From assembly GCA_025517485.1 (NCBI GenBank), contig JAOPKB010000022.1:1-64000 (forward strand): a stretch of DNA of 64,000 nucleotides, read 5' to 3'. A program made the translations under genes and the position numbers. Positions within the stretch are counted from its first letter, which is position 1. Every line of letters begins with the position of its first letter. Of this stretch, positions 1-8,286 are shown piece after piece. The notes under the pieces were generated by a model that saw only the letters and a list, made by a program, of their open reading frames with translations, had not been told where the DNA came from and did no database searches. Source of the stretch: Natronoglomus mannanivorans (GTDB taxonomy: Archaea; Halobacteriota; Halobacteria; Halobacteriales; Natrialbaceae).

Positions 1-54
1 CCCGAAGACGCGGACGCGCTGGCCGAGTCCCACAACTACGTCACCGAAATCTGA
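1..54 (+). CDS. C-terminal end of an unidentified protein (cut by window edge)
   Basis: The first 54 bases read as an open frame of 17 codons ending in TGA, with the C-terminus ...AESHNYVTEI. The codon choice (GAC, GCG, CTG, GTC) and acidic composition fit a haloarchaeal coding end. Too little is present to name a family. The strand follows only from the open frame and plausible composition, so this is a modest-confidence call. Confidence 0.45.
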   Translation, partial: PEDADALAESHNYVTEI

Positions 55-193
55 CGACGATACGGACGGCTCCTGTCTCTTTCTGACGGAACTGATCGGA
101 CCGGACGCCTTTTCGAGGGACTCGAGACCACGACACTCGTTACTGATCTCGAGACGAGAGACGAGACAGAGATCGAATTAGTTCGAACGGGAG

Positions 194-763
194 TTATTCG
201 TCGGTGTCGTCGTTCTCTTCCTCGTCGCCGTTGTCTTCGCTATCGTCAGTCTCACCGTTTTCTTTGTCTTCGCCCTCCCCTTCGGCCGGTGCACCTTCGA
301 GTGTGAGCGTCACTTCTTCGGTCTCGCCTTCCTCGACGGTGACCGTCTCTTCTATGTCCTCGAAGTCCTCACCCTCGACGGTGATGTGGTAGTCACCCGG
401 CTCCATCAACGGTTGTTCGAACTCCCCGCCTTCCATTTCGTCCTCCGAATCGACGATGTAACTCATGCTCTCGTTTTCTTCAGGAACAACCGTAACCGTG
501 ACACCCTCCGAAACGGGGTCTCCGTCCTCGTTCTCGAGTGAGAACAGGATGGTCTCCTCGTCGTCGTTTCCGAAGGCGGCTTCGTCGACGTCGTCACCAT
601 TGCCGTTCTCGTTCTCTTCGTCGCCGTTTTCGTCACCGTTCTCCGCTCCATCGTCGCCGTTCCCGTTCTCGTCGTCCATACACCCTGCGAGACCGGCGAC
701 TGTCGCTGCACCGGCCAATTCGAGTACGCGTCGTCGGCCGAGTTGTGACTGGCGCTCGTTCAT
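194..763 (-). CDS. Tat-exported acidic lipoprotein, beta-sandwich-like
   Basis: A 189-residue secreted protein. The start at 763 is chosen because it places a twin-arginine motif (RRRVLEL, about residues 10-16), a hydrophobic stretch and an archaeal lipobox LAGC (Cys about 28) at the N-terminus; a start 60 bases further upstream would bury the signal. A very acidic Asn/Gly/Asp/Glu linker follows to about residue 65. Next comes a domain of about 90 residues (75-165) with alternating strands and phrases such as GDPVSEGVTVTVVPEE and PGDYHITVEGEDF. These resemble carboxypeptidase-regulatory or PEGA-like beta-sandwiches. An acidic tail ends the protein. It probably sits on the outer face of the membrane; its ligand is unknown. 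It stands alone, convergent with nothing and divergent from the sugar-acid genes. Confidence 0.75.
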   Translation of the reverse strand: MNERQSQLGRRRVLELAGAATVAGLAGCMDDENGNGDDGAENGDENGDEENENGNGDDVDEAAFGNDDEETILFSLENEDGDPVSEGVTVTVVPEENESMSYIVDSEDEMEGGEFEQPLMEPGDYHITVEGEDFEDIEETVTVEEGETEEVTLTLEGAPAEGEGEDKENGETDDSEDNGDEEENDDTDE

Positions 764-1027
764 TGTTGTTGCATTTCGCCCCTCCACAGTGTGTTTGTTA
801 AGACTATCGATGGAACGGTGCAATCATGTGTGTTGTTGTGTGCCAATAAACTCAGCATTTACCCAATTTTTATTGGTGAACGTTCTGTCGGGGATTGCGT
901 CTTACACTGTGATGGATTCGACTCGAGAGGGCTCAGAATAGTCTTCTAGTACGGTCCGAGGGAGGTTGGCTGATTCGGTCGTCCTGCAACGGCGTGCAAT
1001 TGGGTGCAGCGCCGCTGTCAATCGCTC

Positions 1028-2161
1028 TCAGTCGGCCCGATACCGCTCGAGAGCGTCCTCGTCGATCGAGATTCCGAGTCCCGGCGCCTGCGGAACGTCG
1101 AGGCTGCCGCCGGTCGGGTCGAGAGGCGTCTCGAGGATTTCGTTGCGAAGCGGGTTCTCGCTGCGGTCGAACTCGACCAGCATCGGCTCGGGGACGTTTC
1201 TGGTGTGCGGGTAGTCGGGGATGCTCGCGGCGAACTGGACGGCGGCCGCCAGTCCGACGCCGCTGTTCCAGATGTGCGGGCGGACGCCGACATTCTCGGT
1301 CGTCGCCAGCTTCGCGATCGTTCGGGCCTCCGAGAGACCGCCACAGCGGGCGAGATTCGGCTGGACGATGTCGACGGTGCGGTCGTCGATCAGTCGCTTG
1401 AACTCGAAGCGGCCGTAGTGGGCCTCGCCGGCGGCGATCGGGATATCGATGCGTTGCTTGAGTTCCCGGTAGCCAGTGAGGTTCTCCGGCGGGACGGGCT
1501 CTTCGATCCAGTTGATGTCGTACTCCGCGATCGCCCGCGCGCTTCGAACCGCCTGCTCGGGGCGGTAGTTGCCGTTCATGTCGACCATCAACAGCGCGTC
1601 GTCGCCCAGCACCTCGCGAGCGACGCGAACGCGTTCGACGTCGCTTTCGAGGCCGGCTCCGATCTTGATCTTCGCGGCGGTGAACCCCTCGTCGACGGCC
1701 TCTCGAATCGGTTCCTCGAGCGGGCGGTCTTCCTCAGTGAAGTACATCGTCGAGGCGTAGGGCCGAAGCGTCGACCGCTCGGTCCCCCCGAGCAGGCGGT
1801 GGACCGGCCGCTCGACGGTCTTTCCGATGATATCCCAGCAAGCGACGTCGATCGCGCTCACGAGGCTCTGGACGAAGACGCTCTCGCTGAAGTGGTAGGG
1901 ATCGGTGTAGGAGTCGACGGCCAGCGATTCGACGTCGAATGGGTCCATGCCGACGACGTCGTCGACGAAGAGTTCTTCCGCGGTCGCCCGCGCGATCGAT
2001 CCCGGGACGAACGCCTCGCCCCAGCCGACGGTCCCCGTATCGGTCTCGAGGCGGACGAGCGTCGTCGCTCGCGTTCGGCCGAACCCGCGTGCGTCGCCGA
2101 GGCCCTGCCCCTCGGGCAGTGCGTGGGTCAACGGAATCGTTTCGAGGTGGGTGATTTCCAT
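1028..2161 (-). CDS. mandelate racemase/muconate lactonizing enzyme family (acid-sugar dehydratase-like)
   Basis: A 377-residue enolase-superfamily enzyme. These abstract a proton alpha to a carboxylate, and in the sugar-acid subgroups dehydrate aldonates to 2-keto-3-deoxy acids. Visible signatures: the KIKIG Lys-x-Lys base motif, three metal acids (MVDMNGNY, WIEEPVPPEN, AAGEAHYG), the strand VDIVQPNLARCGG, and a His in GVRPHIWNSG that would be the opposite-face base. The start at 2161 (MEITHLETIPL) matches the usual family N-terminus; a frame 19 codons longer exists but is not family-like. Substrate is not readable. It is divergent from the ThuA-ManD pair and is one of three members of this superfamily within 14 kb, so a sugar-acid pathway role is likely. 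Confidence 0.85.
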   Translation of the reverse strand: MEITHLETIPLTHALPEGQGLGDARGFGRTRATTLVRLETDTGTVGWGEAFVPGSIARATAEELFVDDVVGMDPFDVESLAVDSYTDPYHFSESVFVQSLVSAIDVACWDIIGKTVERPVHRLLGGTERSTLRPYASTMYFTEEDRPLEEPIREAVDEGFTAAKIKIGAGLESDVERVRVAREVLGDDALLMVDMNGNYRPEQAVRSARAIAEYDINWIEEPVPPENLTGYRELKQRIDIPIAAGEAHYGRFEFKRLIDDRTVDIVQPNLARCGGLSEARTIAKLATTENVGVRPHIWNSGVGLAAAVQFAASIPDYPHTRNVPEPMLVEFDRSENPLRNEILETPLDPTGGSLDVPQAPGLGISIDEDALERYRAD

Positions 2162-2290
2162 GGTCGAACGAGCGGGTCGATCCCACATAGTACCAACTGA
2201 AACGGTCTCCGTTTTCACGCCGACCGTACGCAGGACACGAACTCCGTCGCGGGTGGTGCCAGCGTCCGGCCTCGAGTCGACGACAACGCC

Positions 2291-2300
2291 AGTTTAATAG
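2291..2300 (+). promoter_or_regulatory. probable TATA box for the ThuA-like gene
   Basis: An A/T run (agtttaatag) in otherwise GC-rich DNA lies 24-33 bases before the ATG at 2324. This is the spacing expected for a leaderless haloarchaeal transcript. Confidence 0.45.
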
Positions 2301-2323
2301 TCGTCGCCGTCGCGCCGTCGTGT

Positions 2324-3064
2324 ATGACAATTCGGGTAACCGTCTGGAACGAGAACGTCCACGAACAGGAGTCCGAGTCCGTCGCCGAACGCTACCCCGA
2401 AGGGATTCACGGCGCCGTCGCGGCCGGACTCGAGGAAGACGCAGTCGACGTCGAGGTTCGAACGGCGACGCTGCAAGAGCCAGAACACGGACTCACCGAA
2501 GACGTGCTGGCGGAGACTGACGTCCTCGTCTGGTGGTCGCACTGTGCGAACCACGAGGTCGAAGACGACGTCGCCGGCCGCGTCGTCGACCGCGTCCACG
2601 AGGGGATGGGGTTCGTTCCGCTCCACTCGGGGAAGAACTCCAAGCCGTTCAAGCGGCTCATGGGGACGACCTGTAACATCAAGTACCGCCACGGCGGGGA
2701 GACCGAGCGAATCTGGGTCGCCGACCCCGGCCACCCGATCGCCGACGGCCTCGAGGGGTTCTTCGAGATTCCGTCGACGGAGATGTACGGCGAGCCCTAC
2801 GACGTCCCCGAACCCGATCGAACGGTGTTCATCTCGTGGTTCGAGGGCGGCGAAGTGTTCCGGTCGGGGCTCTGTTACCGCCGCGGTCGCGGTCGGATCT
2901 TCGCGTTCCGACCCGGTCACGAGGAGTACCCGATCTTCTATCAGGACGAGGTCAAGCAGGTGATCGCCAACGCCGTCGAGTGGGCCGCACCCACCGAGGG
3001 CGCCGAGGCCGTCTGGGGCGAGTCCGAACCGATCGAGTCGATCGACTCGAGCGCCGACGAGTAA
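2324..3064 (+). CDS. ThuA-like domain protein (trehalose-utilisation type)
   Basis: A 246-residue cytoplasmic protein with the class-I glutamine-amidotransferase-like fold of the ThuA family. Indicative segments are the opening strand TIRVTVWNENVHE, the DVLVWWSHCANHEV strand/turn near residue 70, GMGFVPLHSGKN near 100, and a C-terminal RGRGRIFAFRPGHEEYP. ThuA proteins act in disaccharide and keto-sugar catabolism, and recent work links them to processing of 3-keto-glycosides; the exact reaction here cannot be read. It is followed after 77 bp by the ManD-like dehydratase on the same strand, probably one operon. A second, more diverged ThuA-like gene lies at 6474, beside a Gfo/Idh oxidoreductase. 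Confidence 0.8.
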   Translation: MTIRVTVWNENVHEQESESVAERYPEGIHGAVAAGLEEDAVDVEVRTATLQEPEHGLTEDVLAETDVLVWWSHCANHEVEDDVAGRVVDRVHEGMGFVPLHSGKNSKPFKRLMGTTCNIKYRHGGETERIWVADPGHPIADGLEGFFEIPSTEMYGEPYDVPEPDRTVFISWFEGGEVFRSGLCYRRGRGRIFAFRPGHEEYPIFYQDEVKQVIANAVEWAAPTEGAEAVWGESEPIESIDSSADE

Positions 3065-3141
3065 CTCTCGCCGGGACTCGTTCCGGCGGAGCGGCGCCCG
3101 CGGGACCAGCGTTTATCTCGGTCGACGCCGTGCGCTGCCGT

Positions 3142-4284
3142 ATGGAGATCGTCGACGCGGACGTTCTGGTCACCTGTCCCGGTCGAAACTACGTTCTGGT
3201 CAAACTCGAAACCGACGACGGGCTCGTCGGGTGGGGCGACGCGACGCTGAACGGTCGCGAACGCGCCGTCGAAGCCGCACTGGACGAGCACGTGCTTCCG
3301 GAACTCGTCGGCCGGGACGCTCGCCGGATCGAGGACGCGTGGCAGTCGCTCTTCCGACACACCTACTGGCGCGGTGGCCCCGTCCTGAACAGCGCGCTCT
3401 CGGGCGTGGATATGGCACTCTGGGACCTCAAGGGGAAATCCGCTGGCGTTCCCGTGTTCGATCTGCTCGGCGGACGAACCCGGGAGCACGCCGCCGTCTA
3501 CCAACACTGCGGCGCCGGATCGGTCGAGGACATCGTCGAGAACTGCGAGGCGGCGCTCGAGCGCGGGATCGACCACCTGCGTATCAACCTCCACGCGGCC
3601 GACGACGAGTACCTCGACCAGCGGGCGATGGTCGACGCCGCCCGAGCGGTCCGCGATGCGCTCGGGCCGGACCCCGAACTGTTGATCGACGTCCACGGCC
3701 GGGCGAGCCCGATCGAGGCCGCGGACCTCGCGCGCCGACTCGAGCCCGTCGACCTCTTCTTCCTCGAGGACCCGATCCGCCCCGAAAATCCGGAGGGATT
3801 CGAGACGGTTCGAAGGGGGTCGACGACGCCGCTCGCGATGGGTGAGTTGTTCGCGAACCCGTGGGAAATGCTCCCGCTCGTCGAACGCGAACTCGTCGAC
3901 TTCATCCGGGTCGATCTCGCCCACGTCGGCGGGATTACCGCCGCCAGAAAGCTCGCGACCGTCGGCGAGTTCCACGACGTCCGCACGGCCTTTCACGGGC
4001 CGCCGGACCTCTCGCCGGTGGGATTCGCGGCGACGGTCCACCTCGATCTCGCACTCCCGAACTTCGGGATTCAGGAACTCACGGAGCACGACACCGTCTT
4101 CCCCGACTGCGCCGACGTGTTCGATGGCGGTGCCCGATTCCTCGAGGGAACGGGTGCCGTCGACGTGGCCGACGAACCGGGACTCGGGATCGACGTGGAC
4201 GAAGACGCCGCTCGAGAGTTCGAGTACGAACGGAGTCACCTGCCCGCGCCGCGCAACGAGGACGGGAGCGTGCAGGATTGGTGA
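3142..4284 (+). CDS. D-mannonate/D-gluconate dehydratase family (ManD/RspA type)
   Basis: A 380-residue enolase-superfamily enzyme. The start at 3142 gives the family-typical opening VLVTCPGRNYVLVKLET followed by GWGDATLNGRE, both hallmarks of the ManD (RspA) group; an upstream extension of the frame is not homologous. Further ManD marks: TYWRGGPVLNSALSGVDMA, the metal/base segment LIDVHGRAS (Asp-x-His), FFLEDPIRPEN, AMGELFANPWE, the strand FIRVDLAHVGGITAARK, and a His in TAFHGPPDLSPVG. The C-terminal block with YERSHLPAPRNEDGSVQDW is also characteristic. Members dehydrate D-mannonate and/or D-gluconate to 2-keto-3-deoxygluconate, many with low efficiency, so the physiological substrate is uncertain. 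It follows the ThuA-like gene in a likely operon. Confidence 0.88.
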   Translation: MEIVDADVLVTCPGRNYVLVKLETDDGLVGWGDATLNGRERAVEAALDEHVLPELVGRDARRIEDAWQSLFRHTYWRGGPVLNSALSGVDMALWDLKGKSAGVPVFDLLGGRTREHAAVYQHCGAGSVEDIVENCEAALERGIDHLRINLHAADDEYLDQRAMVDAARAVRDALGPDPELLIDVHGRASPIEAADLARRLEPVDLFFLEDPIRPENPEGFETVRRGSTTPLAMGELFANPWEMLPLVERELVDFIRVDLAHVGGITAARKLATVGEFHDVRTAFHGPPDLSPVGFAATVHLDLALPNFGIQELTEHDTVFPDCADVFDGGARFLEGTGAVDVADEPGLGIDVDEDAAREFEYERSHLPAPRNEDGSVQDW

Positions 4285-4332
4285 GCCGAGTCGAGAGGGG
4301 GACTCGTCGGCCGTCGGACGGCGGCGACCGGG

Positions 4333-5163
4333 TCAGATGTCGAGTGACGACGCCTCGAGCAGTTCTCGCGTCCGCTCCAGATTCGTCTCGGCGTCGGCCA
4401 TCGGATCGGTCGGCGACGCCGTCTCGAGGACGATCCAGTCGTCGTAGCCGACCTGCGCGAGCGCGTCGAGACAGCCCTCGAAGTCGACCTGTCCCTCGCC
4501 GATCGGGCAGCTGCCGATCGCGTCTTCGTCTCCGTTCTCCGCTCTCTCACCACCGGCGTCCCAGTCTTTGACGTGGACGCGAGCGACGTAGTCACCCAGC
4601 GTCAGGATATCGTCGACCGGATCGAGCCCGTAGGCGATCGCATTTCCGACGTCGTAGTAGGTGCCGACGACTGGCGAGTCGATCCGTTCGAGGAGGTCGC
4701 GGTTGACCCTCCCCGACCGCGTGTTCTCGAGGGCGAGCGTGACGCCAGCGGCGTCGGCCGAATCTGCGACTCGACGAATGCCGTCGACGACGCGGTCGCG
4801 GTGGCGCTCCGTCTCGATCGTGGCGTCGCCGAAGAAGGGGACGAGCACGACCTCGGCGTCGAGCGCCGCGGCGGCGTCGACCGACCGGCGGATCGCCGTC
4901 CGCGCGTCGGCTCGTACGTCCGGATCGTCGGCGGTGAGGCCGCCGCGGTTGAGAAACCCCAGACAGATCGAGGGGATCTCGAGTTCCCGCTCGGCGGCTC
5001 GACGGCGGATTCGATCTCGAGATGCGGGGTCCCAGACGGGGTCGTCGCCGGGGTCCGGGCCCGCGACGTCGAGCTCGAGGCCGTCGAAACCGGCGGCGGC
5101 GGCCTCGGTAATCGATTCGGGGGCTTTGCTCGGCAGTATCGACTCCATCGCGCCGAGGTTCAT
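4333..5163 (-). CDS. sugar phosphate isomerase/epimerase-type TIM barrel
   Basis: A 276-residue xylose-isomerase-like (AP endonuclease 2 fold) barrel. Typical elements: GFDGLELDVAGP after the first helix, EIPSICLGFLN, AEVVLVPFFGDA, VTLALENTRSG (metal Glu), VGTYYDVGNAIAYG (Asp), ARVHVKDWDAG (His/Asp) and a closing DDWIVLETASPTDP. These supply the Glu/Asp/His metal site of 3-epimerases and sugar isomerases. ATG 5163 is preferred over 5175 because a TATA-like tatacc at 5191-5196 lies about 28 bases upstream. It is convergent with ManD and is followed on the same strand order by the Gfo/Idh gene upstream, suggesting joint work on a keto or epimerised sugar. Substrate unknown. Confidence 0.8.
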   Translation of the reverse strand: MNLGAMESILPSKAPESITEAAAAGFDGLELDVAGPDPGDDPVWDPASRDRIRRRAAERELEIPSICLGFLNRGGLTADDPDVRADARTAIRRSVDAAAALDAEVVLVPFFGDATIETERHRDRVVDGIRRVADSADAAGVTLALENTRSGRVNRDLLERIDSPVVGTYYDVGNAIAYGLDPVDDILTLGDYVARVHVKDWDAGGERAENGDEDAIGSCPIGEGQVDFEGCLDALAQVGYDDWIVLETASPTDPMADAETNLERTRELLEASSLDI

Positions 5164-5328
5164 AGTTCGGCGCATTCACGTTCACGAACATATACCTACC
5201 GCCGATATCGGCGCGTTCGCACTGGTAGCCGTCGCTCTCCTCCTCCTGCCCTCCTCCTACCCTTCTTCCTCCGGATCCGACGGCGCGAATCGAGTCCGCG
5301 TCGAGTACCCGGGGACCGGCCCGAGAGA

Positions 5329-6306
5329 TTACGAGAGGTCGACCGGCTCACCGGATTCGATCGACTCGTTGACCGCGAGCGTCAGCGCGAGCGACTTCGT
5401 CGCGTCGGCGTACGGTGCGCGGACACCCGCATCGTCTCCCGTTTCGACGGCATCGAGGAACGCGCGGACCTCTCGCACGTAGGGGTTGTCCTCGACCTCG
5501 GCATCGAACGTCTCGTCGATCTCCTCTCCGTCGACGACCCCCTCGATCGAGTGCTGATCGACCTCGAGGGTCGCGCCGTCGGCGACGATCTCCAGCCCGC
5601 TCTGGTGGTCCTCGGCGACACACGACGTCGAGACGTGGCTGACCGTCCCGGACTCGTGTTCCATCGTCGCGCTCGTCACATCAGAGAAGTCGACCAGTTC
5701 GGAGATGCGGTTTGCGCCCGCTGCGAAGACGCGGTTGACGTCGCCCGCAAGGTACCGAATCGTATCGAACGTGTGTGTCGCCTGTTCGACGGTCTGGCCG
5801 CCCGATCGATCCTGATGGCGCCACCAGTGGTCCTCGCCGCCGGCGACGCCGCCCCACCAGCGACCGTCGATGTAACCGATCGTTCGGCCCTCGAGCAGTT
5901 CTCGAGCCCGGTCTATGGCCGGGGCGTACCGCCAGTTGTAGCCGACCTGGGCGACGACGTCGTTTTCCTCGATCGCGTCCCGGATCTCCGCGGCCTTCTC
6001 GTTGCTCAGCGCGAGTGGCTTTTCGACGAAGAGATCGATACCCCGCTCGGCGGCCATGACCTCCTGGTCCTCGTGTGCGAACGGCGGGAGACAGACGAAG
6101 ACGGCGTCGAACTCGTCCGACGCCTCCTCGTAGAGGTCGTGGTGGTCGGTGTAGACGTCGGCGTCGAAACGGTCGGCCGCCGTCCGCGCGGCCTCTTCGT
6201 CGATGTCACAGATCGCGACGATGTCTGCGTCCATCCGCTCGAGATTGTCGAAGTGTTGCCAGTTTGCGACGCCGCCGGAGCCGATGAAGGCCAGCTGTAT
6301 TGCCAT
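5329..6306 (-). CDS. Gfo/Idh/MocA family NAD(P)-dependent sugar oxidoreductase
   Basis: A 325-residue oxidoreductase. The N-terminal Rossmann fold opens with IQLAFIGSGGVANWQHF (GxGGxA dinucleotide site), then VAICDIDEEAA. The family signature VEKPLALSNEKAAEI supplies the EKP motif with the catalytic lysine near residue 95. The C-terminal alpha/beta domain contains GEDHWWRHQDRSGGQ and DTIRYLAGDVNRVFA. ATG 6306 is favoured over 6312. Such enzymes oxidise sugar hydroxyls, often at C3. Neighbours are the TIM-barrel epimerase downstream and, divergently, the second ThuA-like gene. That trio (oxidoreductase, ThuA, sugar isomerase fold) resembles bacterial 3-keto-glycoside pathways, which is an inference from context. 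Confidence 0.85.
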   Translation of the reverse strand: MAIQLAFIGSGGVANWQHFDNLERMDADIVAICDIDEEAARTAADRFDADVYTDHHDLYEEASDEFDAVFVCLPPFAHEDQEVMAAERGIDLFVEKPLALSNEKAAEIRDAIEENDVVAQVGYNWRYAPAIDRARELLEGRTIGYIDGRWWGGVAGGEDHWWRHQDRSGGQTVEQATHTFDTIRYLAGDVNRVFAAGANRISELVDFSDVTSATMEHESGTVSHVSTSCVAEDHQSGLEIVADGATLEVDQHSIEGVVDGEEIDETFDAEVEDNPYVREVRAFLDAVETGDDAGVRAPYADATKSLALTLAVNESIESGEPVDLS

Positions 6307-6473
6307 GAACATTCAGAATACATTGAACAAATCAAAGTTTGCATCCAGGCAATTCCGTGGGTGATGGTATCGTGGTTCGAGGAACGGGCTCGTTTCGACC
6401 CCGTCTCCGACGACCAGCCTCCTCGATTGCAGATTTCAAAGGAGCTATCCCCGATGGCCAAGATATCCCGGTC

Positions 6474-7142
6474 ATGGAACCAACGACTGCCGTGCTCGCG
6501 ATCGGGGACAACCGCTTTCCGTTCCACCGATTCGAGAAGATGAGCCCGCACATCCAGGATGCACTCGAGACCCGCCGGATCGACGTCACGCTCACGACTG
6601 ACCGGGAGGAGCTCGCTGACCTCTCGGCGTACGACGTCGTCCTCGACTACCTGACCGATAGCACGCTCGACGACGCCCAACGGGAGGGACTGCTCTCGTT
6701 CGTCGAGAACGGTGGCGGCTACGTCGGCCTGCACTGTGCGTCCGATCTCACGTCGACGGAACCGGACGATCCGGACGAGGTCATCGACAGTCGCGACGAA
6801 CCGTTCCCGGAACTCAGGGAGTTGATCGGCGGCCACTTCCTGACTCACCCCGAGAAGTCGACCTACGACGTCCGGGTCGTGGACAGCCACCACCCGATCA
6901 CGGCCTCGTTGCCCGACCTCCGCGTGTTCGACGAGCCGTACGTCCTCGACGTCGACGAGGACGTTCGCGTCCTCGCCCGGATGGATCATCCCGACCACGC
7001 CGATATGCCGGCCCTCTGGGTCCGAGACCACGGCGACGGCCGAGTCTGTTACTGTTCTGTCGGCCACACCGTCTCCACGATCACTGATCCGGACGTCGGC
7101 GAGTTACTCCGCCGGACGGTTCGCTGGGTCGCCGACGCGTAA
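6474..7142 (+). CDS. second ThuA-like domain protein, diverged
   Basis: A 222-residue protein with a ThuA-type amidotransferase-like fold. The start at 6474 gives MEPTTAVLAIGDNRFPFHR; upstream codons in this frame lack family character. Diagnostic segments are DVVLDYLTDSTLDDAQREG, the turn NGGGYVGLHCASD (typical GGGfvGlH of ThuA, about residue 80), GGHFLTHPEKSTYDVRVVD, HPITASLPDLRVFDE and a C-terminal GRVCYCSVGHT. It is divergent from the Gfo/Idh gene, sharing a 167-bp intergenic region. Compared with the ThuA at 2324 it is shorter and only distantly similar, so the two probably act on different intermediates. Confidence 0.78.
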   Translation: MEPTTAVLAIGDNRFPFHRFEKMSPHIQDALETRRIDVTLTTDREELADLSAYDVVLDYLTDSTLDDAQREGLLSFVENGGGYVGLHCASDLTSTEPDDPDEVIDSRDEPFPELRELIGGHFLTHPEKSTYDVRVVDSHHPITASLPDLRVFDEPYVLDVDEDVRVLARMDHPDHADMPALWVRDHGDGRVCYCSVGHTVSTITDPDVGELLRRTVRWVADA

Positions 7143-7219
7143 CCGGATCGACTCGTCGTTTCTCTCCTCTTCGGTCTTTTTCGCGACAGCGCAGGTCAGT
7201 GCAGACGAGACCCTCGAGC

Positions 7220-8011
7220 TCACTCGGTCAGCGAGAGGACTTCCTCGACCGCGTCGTCCGGCTCGCCGCTGGGAGAGAACTCGAGGCCGACGTAGCCGTC
7301 GTAGCCGGTCTCGTCGATCGCCTCGAAGACGTTCGCGTAGTTGATCTCGCCCGTGCCGGGTTCGTGACGGCCGGGAACGTCCGCGACGTGGTAGTGGCCG
7401 ATGAACTCGGCGTGCTCGCGGACGTTGTCGATGACGTTCCCCTCCGTGATCTGCTGGTGATAGATGTCGTACAACACCTTGACTCGAGGGCTGTCGACCG
7501 CGTCGACGATCTCGTAGGCCTCGTAGGATGAGTCCAGATAGTATCCTTGGTGGTCGACGGGGTTGTTCAACGGCTCGAGGACGAGCGTGATCCCCGCGTC
7601 TTCGGCGGCCGGTGCCGCGTCTTTCAACACGTTCACGATCGCCCGGTGTTCGGCGCCCGGCGGGAGGTCGTCCCGTTCGGGACCGACGGTGACGATCAGC
7701 GTCTCCGCGCTGAGTTCCTGGCCCATATCGAGCGAACGTTCGATGTCCGCGACGGCGTCCTCGTGAAGCGATGGATCGGTGATGCTGTCGCCGTCGGCTC
7801 CGACGTTCGCCGCGACGCCGACCGTAAGCGACGCGGCGATGTCGACGCCGTGATCCTCGCTGGCCTCGCGAACGGCGGTTCGATCGGCGCCCTCGATGTC
7901 GAAGAACTCGACGGCCTCGAGGCCGAGGTCGGCGGCGTGGGCGATCCCCTCGACGGGATCGTCGTCGCCCAGCACCATTCCCGTGTTGGCTGCGAGCGTG
8001 AAGTTCGTCAT
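7220..8011 (-). CDS. hydroxypyruvate isomerase/sugar epimerase-type TIM barrel
   Basis: A 263-residue xylose-isomerase-like barrel. Visible: FTLAANTGMVLGDDDPVEG, GLEAVEFFDIEGADR, TLIVTVGPERDDLPPG, ITLVLEPLNNPVDHQGYY (Glu metal ligand with the LEPLN phrase typical of hydroxypyruvate isomerase and related families), VKVLYDIYHQQITEGNV, IGHYHVADVPGRHEPGTGEINY, and YVGLEFSPSGEPDDAV. The LYDIYHxQ and HxADxPGRxEPGTGEI motifs are shared by Hyi and by some 3-keto-tetronate/sugar isomerases. The adjacent glycolate-oxidase-like and alanine-glyoxylate aminotransferase genes make a hydroxypyruvate/glyoxylate role attractive, but the substrate is not fixed by the sequence. Confidence 0.82.
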   Translation of the reverse strand: MTNFTLAANTGMVLGDDDPVEGIAHAADLGLEAVEFFDIEGADRTAVREASEDHGVDIAASLTVGVAANVGADGDSITDPSLHEDAVADIERSLDMGQELSAETLIVTVGPERDDLPPGAEHRAIVNVLKDAAPAAEDAGITLVLEPLNNPVDHQGYYLDSSYEAYEIVDAVDSPRVKVLYDIYHQQITEGNVIDNVREHAEFIGHYHVADVPGRHEPGTGEINYANVFEAIDETGYDGYVGLEFSPSGEPDDAVEEVLSLTE

Positions 8012-8249
8012 CGGTCACCCTCCCGCTTTTGCTCCGAGAGACGCGTCTGGCTACCGAACGAATCGTCTGTCCGAATCGTGCTGTCGACGAACATAGATAG
8101 AACGGTTACGGCGACGGTCTTTAACGTATTGCATCGAGCGACCAGTAGCGACGGAGATCGGTCGTCGTCTCGACCGGACCGTCGAACGCGAGTCGTCGAC
8201 GCGTCCCGGTTCGACTCTTGTTCGCCCAGCTCGCTGTGTGATATTCTCA

Positions 8250-8263
8250 CCCAAAGCTTTGGG
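8250..8263. promoter_or_regulatory. 14-bp perfect palindrome in the promoter of the FAD/Fe-S dehydrogenase
   Basis: CCCAAAGCTTTGGG is a perfect inverted repeat lying 24-37 bases before the ATG at 8287, where the TATA/BRE would be expected. A dimeric repressor bound here would block the basal factors. Operator function is an inference. Confidence 0.45.
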
Positions 8264-8286
8264 GCTCGCCCTCGTAGGAGCCGACG

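Noticed and set aside
1626..1637. CGAACGCGTTCG, a perfect CGAA-N4-TTCG match
   Set aside because: It lies inside the coding sequence of the first acid-sugar dehydratase, far from any promoter. It shows the motif occurs by chance in haloarchaeal codons and sets a caution on the regulon claim.
4573..6543. Very long open frame on the plus strand antisense to the epimerase and Gfo/Idh genes
   Set aside because: Its translation is rich in Arg/Val/Asp runs typical of haloarchaeal antisense frames, while the minus-strand genes show clear family motifs. Similar antisense frames at 8347-10761, 38290-40116 and 53951-55936 were rejected for the same reason.
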